From the NCBI GenBank assembly GCA_017654935.2, contig CM065694.1, positions 4,116,111-4,180,110 on the forward strand: 64,000 nt of DNA, read 5' to 3'. This document shows positions 25,568 to 36,361 of this stretch, one piece after another (positions within the stretch are counted from its first letter, which is position 1; each line of letters begins with the position of its first letter). A program made the position numbers and the translations under genes. This DNA comes from Phymorhynchus buccinoides. Taxonomy: Eukaryota > Mollusca > Gastropoda > Neogastropoda > Raphitomidae. The notes below the pieces were generated by a model, which saw only the letters and a list, made by a program, of their open reading frames with translations, was not told the DNA's origin and ran no database searches.

Positions 25568-25684
25568 ACAAAAAAATGTGGCGAGGGGCTGACTCGAACC
25601 CGCGACCACGGACGTGTGTAGAGGTGCGTGCCGCAACCTACTGATTTGCGGACGCGCCACTTTACCTATTGAGCTATCAAGGCT
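25568..25684 (-). mobile_element. tRNA-like SINE head with A and B boxes
   Basis: On the minus strand TAGCTCAATAGG matches a Pol III A box and GGTTCGAGTCA a B box, and a long T run (complement of the A run near 25547-25566) follows. The A-to-B distance is longer than in a normal tRNA and the ends do not pair into an acceptor stem, so I call it a tRNA-derived retroposon and not a functional tRNA. Confidence 0.5.
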
Positions 25685-25838
25685 TCTTAGACAGTCGATG
25701 TAAAAAATTTATTATAAGAGGAAGAAGGGAAAGCAGTCAAGTCGGACACCTGACCCAGCTTCATGAAAGCAATTGCAAGCCTCGCACAGAACAGACTTAG
25801 GTTTTGTCACTTTGAGAAAAGTAGGTGCCTAAATGTTG

Positions 25839-25843
<5 letters not shown>

Positions 25844-25890
<47 letters not shown>

Positions 25891-25901
25891 ACACACACAC
25901 A

Positions 25902-25980
<79 letters not shown>
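25844..25980. repeat. (CA)n microsatellite
   Basis: About 137 bases of CA with two CCA interruptions near 25889 and 25908. Confidence 0.95.
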
Positions 25981-25981
<1 letters not shown>

Positions 25982-25999
25982 TGTAGTAGACAGCACACA

Positions 26000-26230
26000 C
26001 TTAATCATTGCTTGCTCGGTTTCCTGTCAATTCATGAGCGCAGATGCGTTGTTCTCTGTTATGCACCTTTCAAAACAAATATGGTTAGACCAAACACCAA
26101 ACTTCCAGAACGTAGAGGAACTATTAGTAAAAAAAGCCCTACTTGCCTCCCTCTTCTCCTTCCTAGCCACCCCTCCCCCTCCCCCTCTCCCTTCTTCTAA
26201 CCAAAGCAACCATAGAAGTTTCTAGGTGCA
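26000..26230 (-). mobile_element. SINE-like dispersed repeat, copy 4 (diverged)
   Basis: Contains TTTCCTGTCAATTCATGAGC and GCAGATGCGTTGTTC, corresponding to the core of the copies at 1267 and 26878, then diverges. Confidence 0.5.
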
Positions 26231-26877
26231 GTGAGTTAGGCCTAGCCTCGGCTTTTTGTTATCACACGCACAGTCTAAAAATGAACCGTTTTTAGCAGAC
26301 GACACATTCTGCTACTCAGGCTATTGCAGCATCGTGTTTGCCCCCCCTCGGTATGTACGAAGGGGCCCGATTAAGGATTAATCCACTATTGTTTTTGAAA
26401 ACATTTTGTCAGTTTGAGTGTTTTTACCTGGTGATTGTTGTTGGGGGCCTCCGACATAAAGGTCATACAGGGATCACGGCTGTTCCCTCAAGCACAAAAA
26501 ATCTAAGTTTCGCGTAAAGGATATGACGTCACGGCTATTCCACTGTCACGGCTATTCCGTGAAACTCTTTAAAATCCCTCCCTCCATTAAGCAAATTTTA
26601 TGTGAAATCCTGGCTTTAAACGACGACTTGGCGAATTTCACTTGGAAGAACTGTTAAGCACCTACACGTGCCCCTATATTTCACAGTTGAAGGCAAAGAT
26701 CACCGCGACTTAGGAGAAAATAGAGATTAAAAATTCTTATCGGCTCGCGTATTATAATGTAGATAAGTTCACAATGGAAGAATTTAGTAATAAATGAAAA
26801 GAAAGCCTTTTTTCCTCCTTTGGCTTTGCTGAATTTTTACGAAAGTTTAGCCTAGGCATATCAAAGATTCTTATTCT
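26231..26877. other. Intron, no feature seen
   Basis: Contains two close CACGGCTATTCC motifs near 26530-26560. No coding potential recognised. Confidence 0.45.
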
Positions 26878-27173
26878 TATTCTTCAATCGCTCAAGACAG
26901 TTTCCTCTCAATTGTGAGTGCAGATGTGCCATGCTGCCATTATGCGCCTAAGTAAGAAATAATCAGGCCCAGCATGTCCAACTTCGGCTGGAGGAAATCT
27001 TTTTGAAAGTGCTAATTGAAAAAAGGCAGGAGAATGGACTGGAAAGGCAAAAATATAGTAGATGACAGCAAGCAAAGGGAAGGCAGAGTCAGAGAGAGTG
27101 ATGGATTAGAGGAAGTTACAAGCACAGAACGTCCAGAAGGTAGGGGAACTTTATATAAAAAGACCCCCCGGTA
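26878..27173 (-). mobile_element. SINE-like dispersed repeat, copy 5
   Basis: Near full-length match to 1267-1560, sharing TTCGGCTGGAGGAAATCTTT, AAAAAAGGCAGGAGAATGGA and GAGGAAGTTACAAGCACAGA (AAGGAAG in copy 1). Confidence 0.7.
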
Positions 27174-27855
27174 TCAAGCCAGTACATTCAATTTCTTCAG
27201 ACTGCTAAGTAACTAGTCTTAGGAATGTCTTGAGCCCAGTTCAATGAATTGTTAACTTTTGCCGGTTTTGGTGTGTTTCACGTATATTTCAGATGTGTGG
27301 TGGTCTTCTCTCTTGTCTTCATCCCATGCCAGATTCTGGTTGTGGGCACAGTCATACCATTACTGTGGTCAGTGCCTTTTGTTGATTCAACAACTCATTT
27401 TCTTTTTTCATTTCCAACTTGAAAAAATAAATTTTATTGTATCAACAAGTTTATGGTATATTGTGTTTATCTTTTTTCAGCTAGAAGACTTGACTGATAA
27501 ATAATAATTTAAAAAAAGACTGGATTAAACGTTATATCCACATTTATGCCCGTAAGGGAGATCATTTTCTTCTTACTGATAAAAATGAAAATAAGACCGG
27601 TTGCTTTGTGTCAGCGCATGCACACACACACGCACGCATGCACACACACACACACACACACACTCGCACACTCGCACACACACACACACACACTCACACT
27701 CACTCGCGAATAAGTAAAATTCCAAAATGTTCACATAGGATTTATTCAAAAGAAGTAAAGGAAGAGTATGTGTTTGAAAACTGGGTTTGGGGAAAAAGAA
27801 AACAACAGTTGGATGAGGAAAGTAAGGGTGTAAATCACAATGTGTGTGTGTGTGT
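27174..27855. other. Intron with CA-rich tract, no gene seen
   Basis: AT-rich sequence with a CA/CGCA tract at about 27618-27705. Confidence 0.55.
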
Positions 27856-28023
27856 TGACACCACAATGTGATGTTGCAGGCTGTCGTGGATTCTGGTGCT
27901 GGTGGATTTGGTCAACATGTTCTGTATCCTGTGTGTGTGTGTACACCACAATGTGATGTTGCAGGCTGTCGTTGTAGAATCTGGTGCTGGTGGGTTTGGT
28001 CAACATGTTCTGTATCCTGTGCG

Positions 28024-28054
<31 letters not shown>

Positions 28055-28441
28055 TTGTACACCACAGTGTGATGTTGCAGGCTGTCGTCGTATAACCGTG
28101 TGCTGGTGTGTTTGGTCAACATGTTCTGTATCCTCTGTGTGTGTGTGTGTGTGTGTACACCACAATGTGATGTTGCAGGCTGTCGTAGAATCTGGTGCTG
28201 GTGGGTTTGGTCAACATGTTCTGTATCCTGTGCGAGTGTGTGTGTGTGTGTGTGTGTGTTTGTACACCACAATGTGATGTTGCAGGCTGTCGTAGAATCT
28301 GGTGCTGGTGGGTTTGGTCAACATGTTCTGTATCCTGTGCGAGTGTGAGTGTGTGTGTGTGTGTGTTTGTACATCACAGTGTGATGTTGCAGGCTATCAT
28401 TGTATAACCGTGTGCTAGTGTGTTTGGTCAACATGTTCTGT

Positions 28442-28484
<43 letters not shown>

Positions 28485-28552
28485 ACCACAGTGTGATGTT
28501 GCAGACTGTCGTATAACCGTGTGTTGGTGTGTTTTGTCAACATGTTCTGTAT

Positions 28553-28639
<87 letters not shown>

Positions 28640-28804
28640 ACCACCGTGTGATGTTGCAGGCTGTCGTATAACCGTGTGCTGGTGTGTTTGGTCAACATGT
28701 TCTGTATCCTGTGTGTGTGTGTGTGTGTACACCACAATGTGATGTTGCAGGCTGTCGTTGTGGAATCTGGTGCTGGTGTGTTTGGTCAACATGTTCTGTA
28801 TCCT

Positions 28805-28842
<38 letters not shown>

Positions 28843-28952
28843 ACCACAATGTGATGTTGCAGGCTGTCGTTGTGGAACCTGGTGCTGGTCGGCCTGGTCA
28901 ACATGTTCTGTATCCTGTGTGTGTGTGTGTACACCACAATGTGATGTTGCAG
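27856..28952 (+). repeat. Tandem array of splice acceptor plus exon start (array C)
   Basis: Ten repeats of about 85-155 bp precede the exon at 28953. Each contains ACAC(C)ACA(A/G)TGTGATG, the acceptor GTTGCAG, 45-55 bases matching the start of the exon (to GTTCTGTATCCTG), and a GT tract of variable length that accounts for the size differences. Acceptor-equivalent positions start exon-like sequence at about 27880, 27965, 28081, 28179, 28285, 28393, 28505, 28660, 28751 and 28863. The copy at 28863 equals the real exon over its first 55 bases, while distal copies differ at many sites. Confidence 0.9.
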
Positions 28953-29070
28953 GCTGTCGTTGTGGAACCTGGTGCTGGTCGGCCTGGTCAACATGTTCTG
29001 TATCCTGACCGGGGGCTGGGTCATCCTGCAGTTTGCTGCCTTCAGGAAGGAGGAGCCTCTCCTGTGCATG
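28953..29070 (+). CDS. Multi-pass membrane protein gene, exon 3 of the chain
   Basis: 118 nt after acceptor GATGTTGCAG; donor ATG|GTCAGT. The first base completes the Lys codon left by the previous exon, and the exon ends in phase 0. Encodes LSWNLVLVGLVNMFCILTGG, then WVILQFAAFRKEEPLLCM: one long membrane segment and a charged loop. Its first 55 bases are reiterated ten times upstream. This copy is taken as the real exon because it alone continues beyond CTGTATCCTG into open coding sequence with a donor. Confidence 0.8.
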
Positions 29071-30340
29071 GTCAGTTACTGTAGTGTACTGCAATCACAG
29101 GATCCAAGGGTTTCAAAATCAATGCAGATGTTTGTACTCTTTTAGGTAATTTTTAAACCATTAACCTTTAGCACACTGTCATGGGTGCAATTTTTTCCTG
29201 GTATACAACATGGTACTTTTTCGTGTGATTTTTGTTTTAGCTGAATACCATATTTTCATAATGCCTTCACACAGAGTGTTCACATTTGGCATGAATGGTC
29301 AGAGTGATGTATAACTAGTATAACTGTGCAAAATGTCATTAAGTTTTCTTAAATAGTTCCTGAGAAACAAAAATAACAAAACATGCCCTACGAAAAGGTA
29401 GTGCGACACCTTAAAACTGATAATTGACAGTGAGTTTTGTTGCGCTTCTTATTTGCTATATTTTTTCTTGGCAACCTCAGGCCAGTAATGAAGTTTGTGT
29501 AAGGCAGTGATGTCCTGAAGGGGTTAAACAAACATGAATGGCCTGGGGTTGCCTAGAAAAAATAACAAATAATCGCAGCCAAGCTCAACACTGTCAATGA
29601 TTCAGTTTTAACGTTACTGGTTGATCCAAGTTTATTTTTTGCTTTGAAATCGTGGTTACTTACATTATGATTAAAATCATTAGTCTCCTTACTATCACTG
29701 AACTATTAATGAAGACATATTGGAGTATTTTCTGATGCTCTTGTAGGGCCGATTTTCTTATGCATTTTCAACATTAAAAATTTAAACAGAAGTGCCAAAC
29801 GTAAGTGAAGCGAAAGTTGGAAGAGTAATGAAGAGAAGTAACTCGAAAAACGTGGTTTGGATTGGAAAAAAACATGGATTTAGACACGTTTTAAACTAAA
29901 ATTGCTGTTCCGAGAATAGTTGGAATTAGGCCCTGAATAGCGTTCTCCTGTTCCGAGTATATTTGGAATGAGTTAAGACTCACTCCCTTATAAGACCTCA
30001 TTTTTGATGATTTTTCAAGGCCTTATTAGGGAGGTTCCGCTTACAATTGAACTATAAAACATCAAAAACGCTACACTCACACAAAGACATGAAGATGAAA
30101 AAGAAAAAAAAATGAGGTGAAGAAAACCAAATTTTCGTCTTTAAAAAGACTTTCTCGAGGTGAATGAAAACACATCATCTCTTTCACTCCCTCCTGTCCT
30201 TTTTTTCTCTCTGTTTCTACACCCAACCCCACTCCTGTCTCTCTATCCCTCTCTCTCTCCCTCCCTATCTCCCTCTCTCACTCTCTTTTGATGTAATATC
30301 TCAATCCATCAGTGATGTTGGTACTTTGTTTCCTGTTCAG
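29071..30340. other. Intron with MITE remnant
   Basis: A decayed pogo family A end lies at 29985-30042 (CCCTTATAAGACCTCATTTT and AGGGAGGTTCCGCTTA). A pyrimidine-rich CT tract at about 30200-30290 precedes the next acceptor. Otherwise nothing recognised. Confidence 0.55.
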
Positions 30341-30456
30341 GTGATTGAAGAAGGGCTGTTTGCGGCGTACCCCTTTGTGTGCTGCGCCCTGGTCACTTGG
30401 GTCCTGTCCACCGTCCTGCCGGTTGTCGTCGGTCCTTTCCTCTTTCTCTTCGTCTG
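30341..30456 (+). CDS. Multi-pass membrane protein gene, exon 4 of the chain
   Basis: 116 nt; acceptor TTTCCTGTTCAG, donor CTG|GTCAGT, phase 0 in and phase 2 out. Encodes VIEEGLFAAYPFVCCALVTW and VLSTVLPVVVGPFLFLFVW: two hydrophobic stretches separated by a short turn containing proline. No array precedes this exon. The donor sequence GTCAGT is the same as at the previous exon. Confidence 0.8.
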
Positions 30457-30534
30457 GTCAGTGTGTGCATGCATGTCTGTGAGTGAAAGAGTGAGAATAG
30501 CAAACCAGTGCAAAATACAAAATGTGTGATTTAG

Positions 30535-30794
30535 CCCTTTCGCCGTCAGCCATTTTTAAGCCCTCGAACACCATTAAGCTTAACTGGGAAGAGAAAAAAA
30601 ATGATCTGCAATATTGTGAATTCGTCTTTGACATGTATAACAGACATGTATAACATTAGGCCTATCCTTACATCTCAAAATGAAGAAAATAGGGTCTTCA
30701 AATAGCAGGCCCGACTTGATGCCTTTTACTGTGTTTTAGTGACATGGGTATTAAACCATTGTGGTTCATAAATGCGACATTGGCGGTGAAAGGG
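30535..30794. mobile_element. piggyBac-type MITE, copy 2
   Basis: Begins CCCTTTCGCCGTCAGCCATT and ends GGCGGTGAAAGGG, with TTAA at the right border (30795-30798) and TTAG at the left (decayed). It is homologous to 3998-4230, sharing ACATTAGGCCTATCCTTAC. Confidence 0.8.
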
Positions 30795-31260
30795 TTAACT
30801 CATTCAGGACTGGCTGAATTATTTTCCCTTGTTCTGTGGGCATTTGACTAGGTTCGTAAAATAATTACCAAAGCCAAGTTATGAAGAGTTAGGCATCAAT
30901 ATTTTAAGAAAATATTAACAACACCATGCACTAAACGATCGTAAAATATCAGATTCTTTACCTTCGTCGTTCGTCTCCTATTGACGAAAACAGCTAACAC
31001 ATAGAAAGAAGGAAAATTTCACATTCTGATCTTTGACCCCCCTCTACAACCAAAGCTGAATATAAAGTCTACAATGATTGGTTGATTTCAAGAGAGGCAA
31101 GGTCAAAGCAAACTGAAAATAGGTTATGACTTCCCACTGTGGTTCCGCGCCATAAATCAAAACCTCTTGAAAACTCTTATGAGCCGGATCCGGGCCAGTC
31201 GTCCTTAGCTGCTGTGCGAGCCATGAGCCGCATCCGGCTCATTCGTCCCGAGTGAGTTGA
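30795..31260. mobile_element. TTAA-flanked MITE abutting copy 2
   Basis: Starts TTAACTCATTCAGGACTGGC and ends near CCCGAGTGAGTTGA. Its left TTAA is the right TTAA of the neighbouring MITE, so one inserted into the border of the other. The interior is not the same as the family D copies. Confidence 0.55.
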
Positions 31261-31270
31261 AACACAACCA

Positions 31271-31958
31271 AAAAACCCACCAAAGCTTGCTTGGAACAGG
31301 TAAATAGAAAACCCACCAAAGCTTGCTTGGAACAGGTAAATAGAAAACCCACCAAAGCTTGCTTGGAACAGGTAAATAGAAAACCCACCAAAGCTTGCTT
31401 GGAACAGGTAAATAGAAAACCCACCAAAGCTTGCTTGGAACAGGTAAATAGAAAACCCACCAAAGCTTGCTTGGAACAGGTAAATAGAAAACCCACCAAA
31501 GCTTGCTTGGAACAGGTAAATAGAAAACCCACCAAAGCTTGCTTGGAACAGGTAAATAGAAAACCCACCAAAGCTTGCTTGGAACAGGTAAATAGAAAAC
31601 CCACCAAAGCTTGCTTGGAACAGGTAAATAGAAAACCCACCAAAGCTTGCTTGGAACAGGTAAATGGAAAACCCACCAAAGCTTGCTTGGAACAGGTAAA
31701 TAGAAAACCCACCAAAGCTTGCTTGGAACAGGTAAATAGAAAACCCACCAAAGCTTGCTTGGAACAGGTAAATAGAAAACCCACCAAAGCTTGCTTGGAA
31801 CAGGTAAATAGAAAACCCACCAAAGCTTGCTTGGAACAGGTAAATAGAAAACCCACCAAAGCTTGCTTGGAACAGGTAAATAGAAACCCACCAAAGCTTG
31901 CTTGGAACAGGTAAATAGAAACCCACCAAAGCTTGCTTGGAACAGGTAAATAGAAAAC
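31271..31958. repeat. 36-bp minisatellite, ~19 copies
   Basis: Unit GCTTGCTTGGAACAGGTAAA then TAGAAAACCCACCAAA, almost invariant. The last copies have lost one A and shift the phase. The unit is a multiple of three, so all frames are open or closed along the array; the apparent proteins are by-products. It starts directly after the MITE end at 31260. Confidence 0.95.
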
Positions 31959-32269
31959 TCACAAATCCAAATATTTTTGGGCAAGGAAATTTAATTTCAA
32001 GCCAAAGGTGTATTTTGAATCACATGTGAGTTTTCTACCTTTGCACACTTGCACCTTTATCAAATGACGCCATCCTTCTTAGCAGTGTTTTAGCTGCCAC
32101 AAGTAATCTATAGCAAATCATAGCAACATTCAGATAAAGTGTGTGTGAATAGAGTGTTTGCTTGTTTTTCATTGTAGGGTTTCAAATAGTAAGTTGTCAT
32201 CTTGTGCGTATGTACTTTCACACATTTGTGTATCTTTATGGATGTGTTCACATATCAACAATCTGCCTG

Positions 32270-32628
32270 TTAACTCATTCGCATCGCAACGATTTTGAAT
32301 TATTAAAAAAACTCACAAATCACTCCAAAGCATACATAAACAAAAGGAGAAATGAAAGATGATTACGGGTTTTTACTTGAGGTTTAGACATAGGGAAGTG
32401 GTAGATCAGACTTTATATAGAAAAACTACACCAATTGGTTTTCCCACAACAAACCACTACAAAAGCAAAGTCAAGAGGCAAAATTGTGGTCTAAGGGAGC
32501 GAAGGGAGTTTAGAAGTGACCAAGGTATGGTATGCACACAGATTTACTTCCCTTGAAGCAAATGCATCAAATTGACAGCTATCTATTAATTCCACACAGA
32601 TATGGCTGGAACGACTTGAATGAGTTAA
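32270..32628. mobile_element. TTAA-flanked MITE, family D copy 2
   Basis: 359 bp from TTAACTCATTCGCATCGCAA to GAATGAGTTAA, intact relative to the rearranged copy at 23135. Non-coding. Confidence 0.8.
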
Positions 32629-32649
32629 AAGATAATGATAAAAGGAATT

Positions 32650-32695
32650 TTATAACAATTTCACTCAGCAAAAGTATAGGCTCACCTCAGTATGT
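32650..32695. repeat. Short dispersed repeat
   Basis: AACAATTTCACTC(A/G)GCAAAAG then TATAGGCTCACCTCAG is repeated at 36844-36881 next to the Penelope-like fragment. Confidence 0.6.
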
Positions 32696-32758
32696 AGGGC
32701 GAAAATGGAATTTGCCTACCTTTTTTTAGAAGGCTTTTGATTTTTAGTCAGGTTTCCT

Positions 32759-33675
32759 GTAGTAGGTCTTATGCGTGCAATTTCTGCGCAGGTTTGTGTA
32801 CCTGCAGCTCTACCTGATGCCGGCATGTAGTAGGTCTTATGTGTGCAATTTCTGCGCTGGTTTGTGTACCTGCAGCTCTACCTGATGCCGGCATGTAGTA
32901 GGTCTTATGTGTGCAATTTCTGCGCTGGTTTGTGTACCTGCAGCTCTACCTGATGCCGGCATGTAGTAGGTCTTATGTGTGCAATTTCTGCGCAGGTTTG
33001 TGTACCTGCAGCTCTACCTGATGCCGGCATGTAGTAGGTCTTATGTGTGCAATTTCTGCGCAGGTTTGTGTACCTGCAGCTCTACCTGATGCCGGCATGT
33101 AGTAGGTCTTATGTGTGCAATTTCTGCGCAGGTTTGTGTACGTGCAGCTCTACCTGATGCCGGCATGTAGTAGGTCTTATGTGTGCAATTTCTGCGCAGG
33201 TTTGTGTACCTGCAGCTCTACCTGATGCCGGCATGTAGTAGGTCTTATGTGTGCAATTTCTGCGCAGGTTTGTGTACCTGCAGCTCTACCTGATGCCGGC
33301 ATGTAGTAGGTCTTATGTGTGCAATTTCTGCGCAGGTTTGTGTACCTGCAGCTCTACCTGATGCTGGCATGTAGTAGGTCTTATGTGTGCAATTTCTGCG
33401 CAGGTTTGTGTACCTGCAGCTCTACCTGATGCCGGCATGTAGTAGGTCTTATGTGTGCAATTTCTGCGCAGGTTTGTGTACCTGCAGCTCTACCTGATGC
33501 TGGCATGTAGTAGGTCTTATGTGTGCAATTTCTGCGCAGGTTTGTGTACCTGCAGCTCTACCTGATGCCGGCATGTAGTAGGTCTTATGTGTGCAATTTC
33601 TGCGCTGGTTTGTGTACCTGCAGCTCTACCTGATGCCGGCATGTAGTAGGTCTTATGTGTGCAATTTCTGCGTAG
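32759..33675 (+). repeat. Tandem array of splice acceptor plus exon start (array E)
   Basis: Thirteen upstream copies of an exact 68-bp unit end at the real exon. Each holds TAGTAGGTCTTATGTGTGCA, ATTTCTGCG, an acceptor-like CAG, and 34 bases of the exon (GTTTGTGTACCTGCAGCTCT, then ACCTGATGCCGGCA). Exon-like starts fall every 68 bases from 32792 to 33608. Three copies (32860, 32928, 33608) have CTG instead of CAG and so lack an acceptor AG. Confidence 0.95.
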
Positions 33676-33877
33676 GTTTGTGTACCTGCAGCTCTACCTG
33701 ATGCCGGCAGTGTCGTCATTCAAGAAAACGGAGGCCGGGGACGAAGACCTGAGCATTCTGCAGAAGCCGAGCGTCGTCGCCATCGTCGTCGTCTTCGTCA
33801 TCAGCGGCCCTGTCATCCACCTGGCGCTCACTGTGGCAGGCGCCTCGTCTGCTGCCGCCCTGTCTTTCACTTTTGTG
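33676..33877 (+). CDS. Multi-pass membrane protein gene, exon 5 of the chain
   Basis: 202 nt; acceptor TGCGTAG, donor GTG|GTGAGC. The first base completes a Trp codon begun in the previous exon, and the exon ends in phase 0. Encodes FVYLQLYLMPAV, a hydrophilic loop (SSFKKTEAGDEDLSILQKPS), then VVAIVVVFVISGPVIHLAL and a further hydrophobic stretch to the end. The acceptor of this real copy is TAG, while most upstream array copies keep CAG. Confidence 0.8.
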
Positions 33878-34601
33878 GTGAGCATGCATGGGTGCTCCTG
33901 CTTTCAGGATGTCCTGAAATGCAGGATTTGTTTATTGCCTGGAGCCGGCGTCGCCGGATTATGAGAATTTTAGAAGCATCGAATTTCCTATTTATAAATG
34001 TTTTGTCAGTTTCTCGTGTAGAATATAAAAGAAACAAATACAGATAAATATTTACATGCCTTGACGAGGAACTTTATATTTTTAGGATTGTTTAACTTAA
34101 GTCAAGTTAACTGGTCGGCCCCTGGACCCCTGCCTTGCAGGATTTTTGAAATTTCCCAGGAGCACCCATGAGTATGCCAGGCATGGTACCGGAGGAAAAG
34201 TATGTTACTCTGAAGACATTTTGGGAGGTTCTGAGAATGTTGCTTCCTGGTGGGGCTAAGGCTGTGTACACACATACGCGGATATTCCATGCGGAAACCT
34301 GTGCGCAATCCATAAATAAGTGAAGCAAAGAAGGGAAAAGATTTGTGCACGTGTCCGAATTTCACCTATGTGCGTAAACTTTTATCCTTCTTTCTTTCAC
34401 TTATTTAGGGTTTTCCGTACGGAACTTATGCGTCTAATGTGAACCCGGCCTTAGGTCTAATGTGAATCCGGCCTTTGGTCTAATGTGAATCCGGCCTTAG
34501 GGGCAAAAGAGATTTGAAGTAACAGGGAGCAATGCCCTTTGAACTTTTGGAAGATAAGAACATTAAAGTTTTTAAAAATTAGAAAAAAAACTTTACCTTT
34601 A
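33878..34601. other. Intron with dispersed repeat fragments
   Basis: 34122-34180 (CCCCTGCCTTGCAGGATTTT, TTTCCCAGGAGCACCCATG) recurs at 39293-39345. A related inverted piece, CATGGGTGCTCATGGAAAC, is at 63811-63829. A TAATGTGAA(T/C)CCGGCCTT motif is repeated three times at 34436-34499. Confidence 0.55.
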
Positions 34602-35648
34602 CAGTCGACCCCCTCTTTTAAGACTTTCAAAAAATCGCGAAAAATCGGTCGTAAAAGAGGGGGGTCTTAAATCGGGGGTGACCAAAACAATGCACTCAGT
34701 GACTCACTACACCGTATATGACGCACAGCACATGCATACACTAAAACAAAAACATGCTTTCTCCGTCATTCTTGAATGAAACATCCGCGGTCTAGCTAAT
34801 ATACGAAAACGAGCGAAAACAGAAAGTGTGCTCGACGGCCCATGTTGCACTCGCACACAAACTACACATAACAGCAGTGCAGACCTAATTTTCGCCATTT
34901 TACGCTCTGGCAGTTCATTTTCAGTCACAGTTCGCACACACGGAACTTTTACCGCGCATACAACTCGGCTGACAAAATGGCGCCGCACACACCGCAAATA
35001 CGAAATCACGGCAAACGCTAATGCGCCAGCTGCTTTCATTTATCGGATTTTGTGAGTTGTTTGCATTCAGTGAGTGTTTCAGTGCACGCACTAACGCCGA
35101 TTTATCAGTTTGATAACGGAAAGGAGCTGCTTTTCAACTTATTTTTTGTAAAGTGAGACCATTCACTGAGTTCCAACTTATGGAGTGTGACCGATCACCT
35201 AGTTTCAACTTGGGAGTTGACTTCGCATTTAGGCCTACGTGTGCACAGAGTTCGTAAAGATCGACACGATTGCGACGGTTTCAGTTCAAACTTTGATCAT
35301 AAACTGCTCAGTGATGACACATGTGCATAAAAGTGGTGACATTTAGTGGTCAGATCGTGATATCGCTGATTAAATTCTTCAATTTCGGCGTGAGAACGGT
35401 TCGTTTTTACCGAGATTGACCTAACAACAGTAGTACCCCAGCTGTGCGTCGGCTCGAACTGAGTGCGAGAAGGTCAGAATGTGTTGCATCGGTCGTAAAA
35501 TCAACAAGATTTACGGTCGTAGAACGCGTTAGAGGGGGAGTCGTAAATGAGGAGGCAAGTTTAGAAGAAAAACGATCCGTCATTCATATTTCAGTCGTTA
35601 AAGAGGGGAGGTCGCAAATCAGAGGGCCGTTCGTGAGGGGGTCGACTG
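34602..35648. mobile_element. Pogo/Tigger-like element, family C (non-coding)
   Basis: Starts CAGTCGACCCCCTCTTTTAA and ends GAGGGGGTCGACTG, flanked by TA. Sub-terminal copies of the GTCGTAAA(A/T)GAGG motif occur at both ends. Open frames of 104 and 110 codons inside have no recognisable transposase motifs. Confidence 0.8.
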
Positions 35649-35650
35649 TA

Positions 35651-36282
35651 TTAGGTAATAACCATCCTCTCATCATTGTTTTTTTAGTTTTACTTTTCTC
35701 TCAATTCAGAGGGTGTGCTGAAAAGCACCATGGTCGGTATTCTGTGGAAATCTTTTAAGTTAAAATTGAAGAGACTTAAATTTTATTTTGAGATAGGTGG
35801 TATTTTGAGATAAACATTTTACGAAAATGTTATGAAAAAGAATGAAATTGGGACTAAATAATTATTGGTTTTTTTCTGTTTTCTGGTGGTTTTTTTTTAG
35901 TGGTACCTGTTTTTGAATCAGCTGGTTTCTACTGTTTATGAGTTGTGTAAACTCTGTCAGTGTCGGTTATTTTTTTGGTTAGTCTGTTGTGACAACTTAC
36001 CATATGTGGTGGTGCATAATAGTAAAAACGTACATAAGTCGCTCAGCATATTTTTGAGCAAAAGGTAAAAATAAACAACCCTAAAATTATCAAATTTGAT
36101 GGCACAGTGGAATTTTGATTAAAAACAAAATTGTTGAAAATTTGATTTTGCATGACAGCACAAAGTATGAATCAGTCTTATTTTTTAAGCTTGATATGCA
36201 CGGGTCTGTATTGTATGTGAGCATGATTCTGTATGTGCGAATATATGTGTATGTTTTTTGCATTTGTGTGTGTGTTTTGCAG
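35651..36282. other. Intron with MITE fragment
   Basis: 36003-36085 (CGTACATAAGTCGCTCAG) matches the left part of the MITE at 63355. The last 50 bases are T- and GT-rich and lead to acceptor TTTTGCAG. Confidence 0.55.
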
Positions 36283-36361
36283 GCAGTGCTGTGTGAACTG
36301 CTGTGTCTTAGTCTGTTCCTGAGCACTCTACTCAGTCTGCGTCAACTGTGCGACTATGTGG
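36283..36361 (+). CDS. Multi-pass membrane protein gene, exon 6 of the chain
   Basis: 79 nt; acceptor TGTTTTGCAG, donor G|GTAAGT, phase 0 in and phase 1 out. Encodes AVLCELLCLSLFLSTLLSLR and QLCDYVG, one hydrophobic segment. Followed by a 26.8 kb intron. Confidence 0.8.

Noticed and set aside
25568..25684. Functional tRNA gene
   Set aside because: No acceptor-stem pairing, and the distance between the boxes is too long.
31177..31984. Open frames of more than 200 codons in a 36-bp repeat
   Set aside because: Pure minisatellite; the frames on both strands arise from a unit divisible by three.
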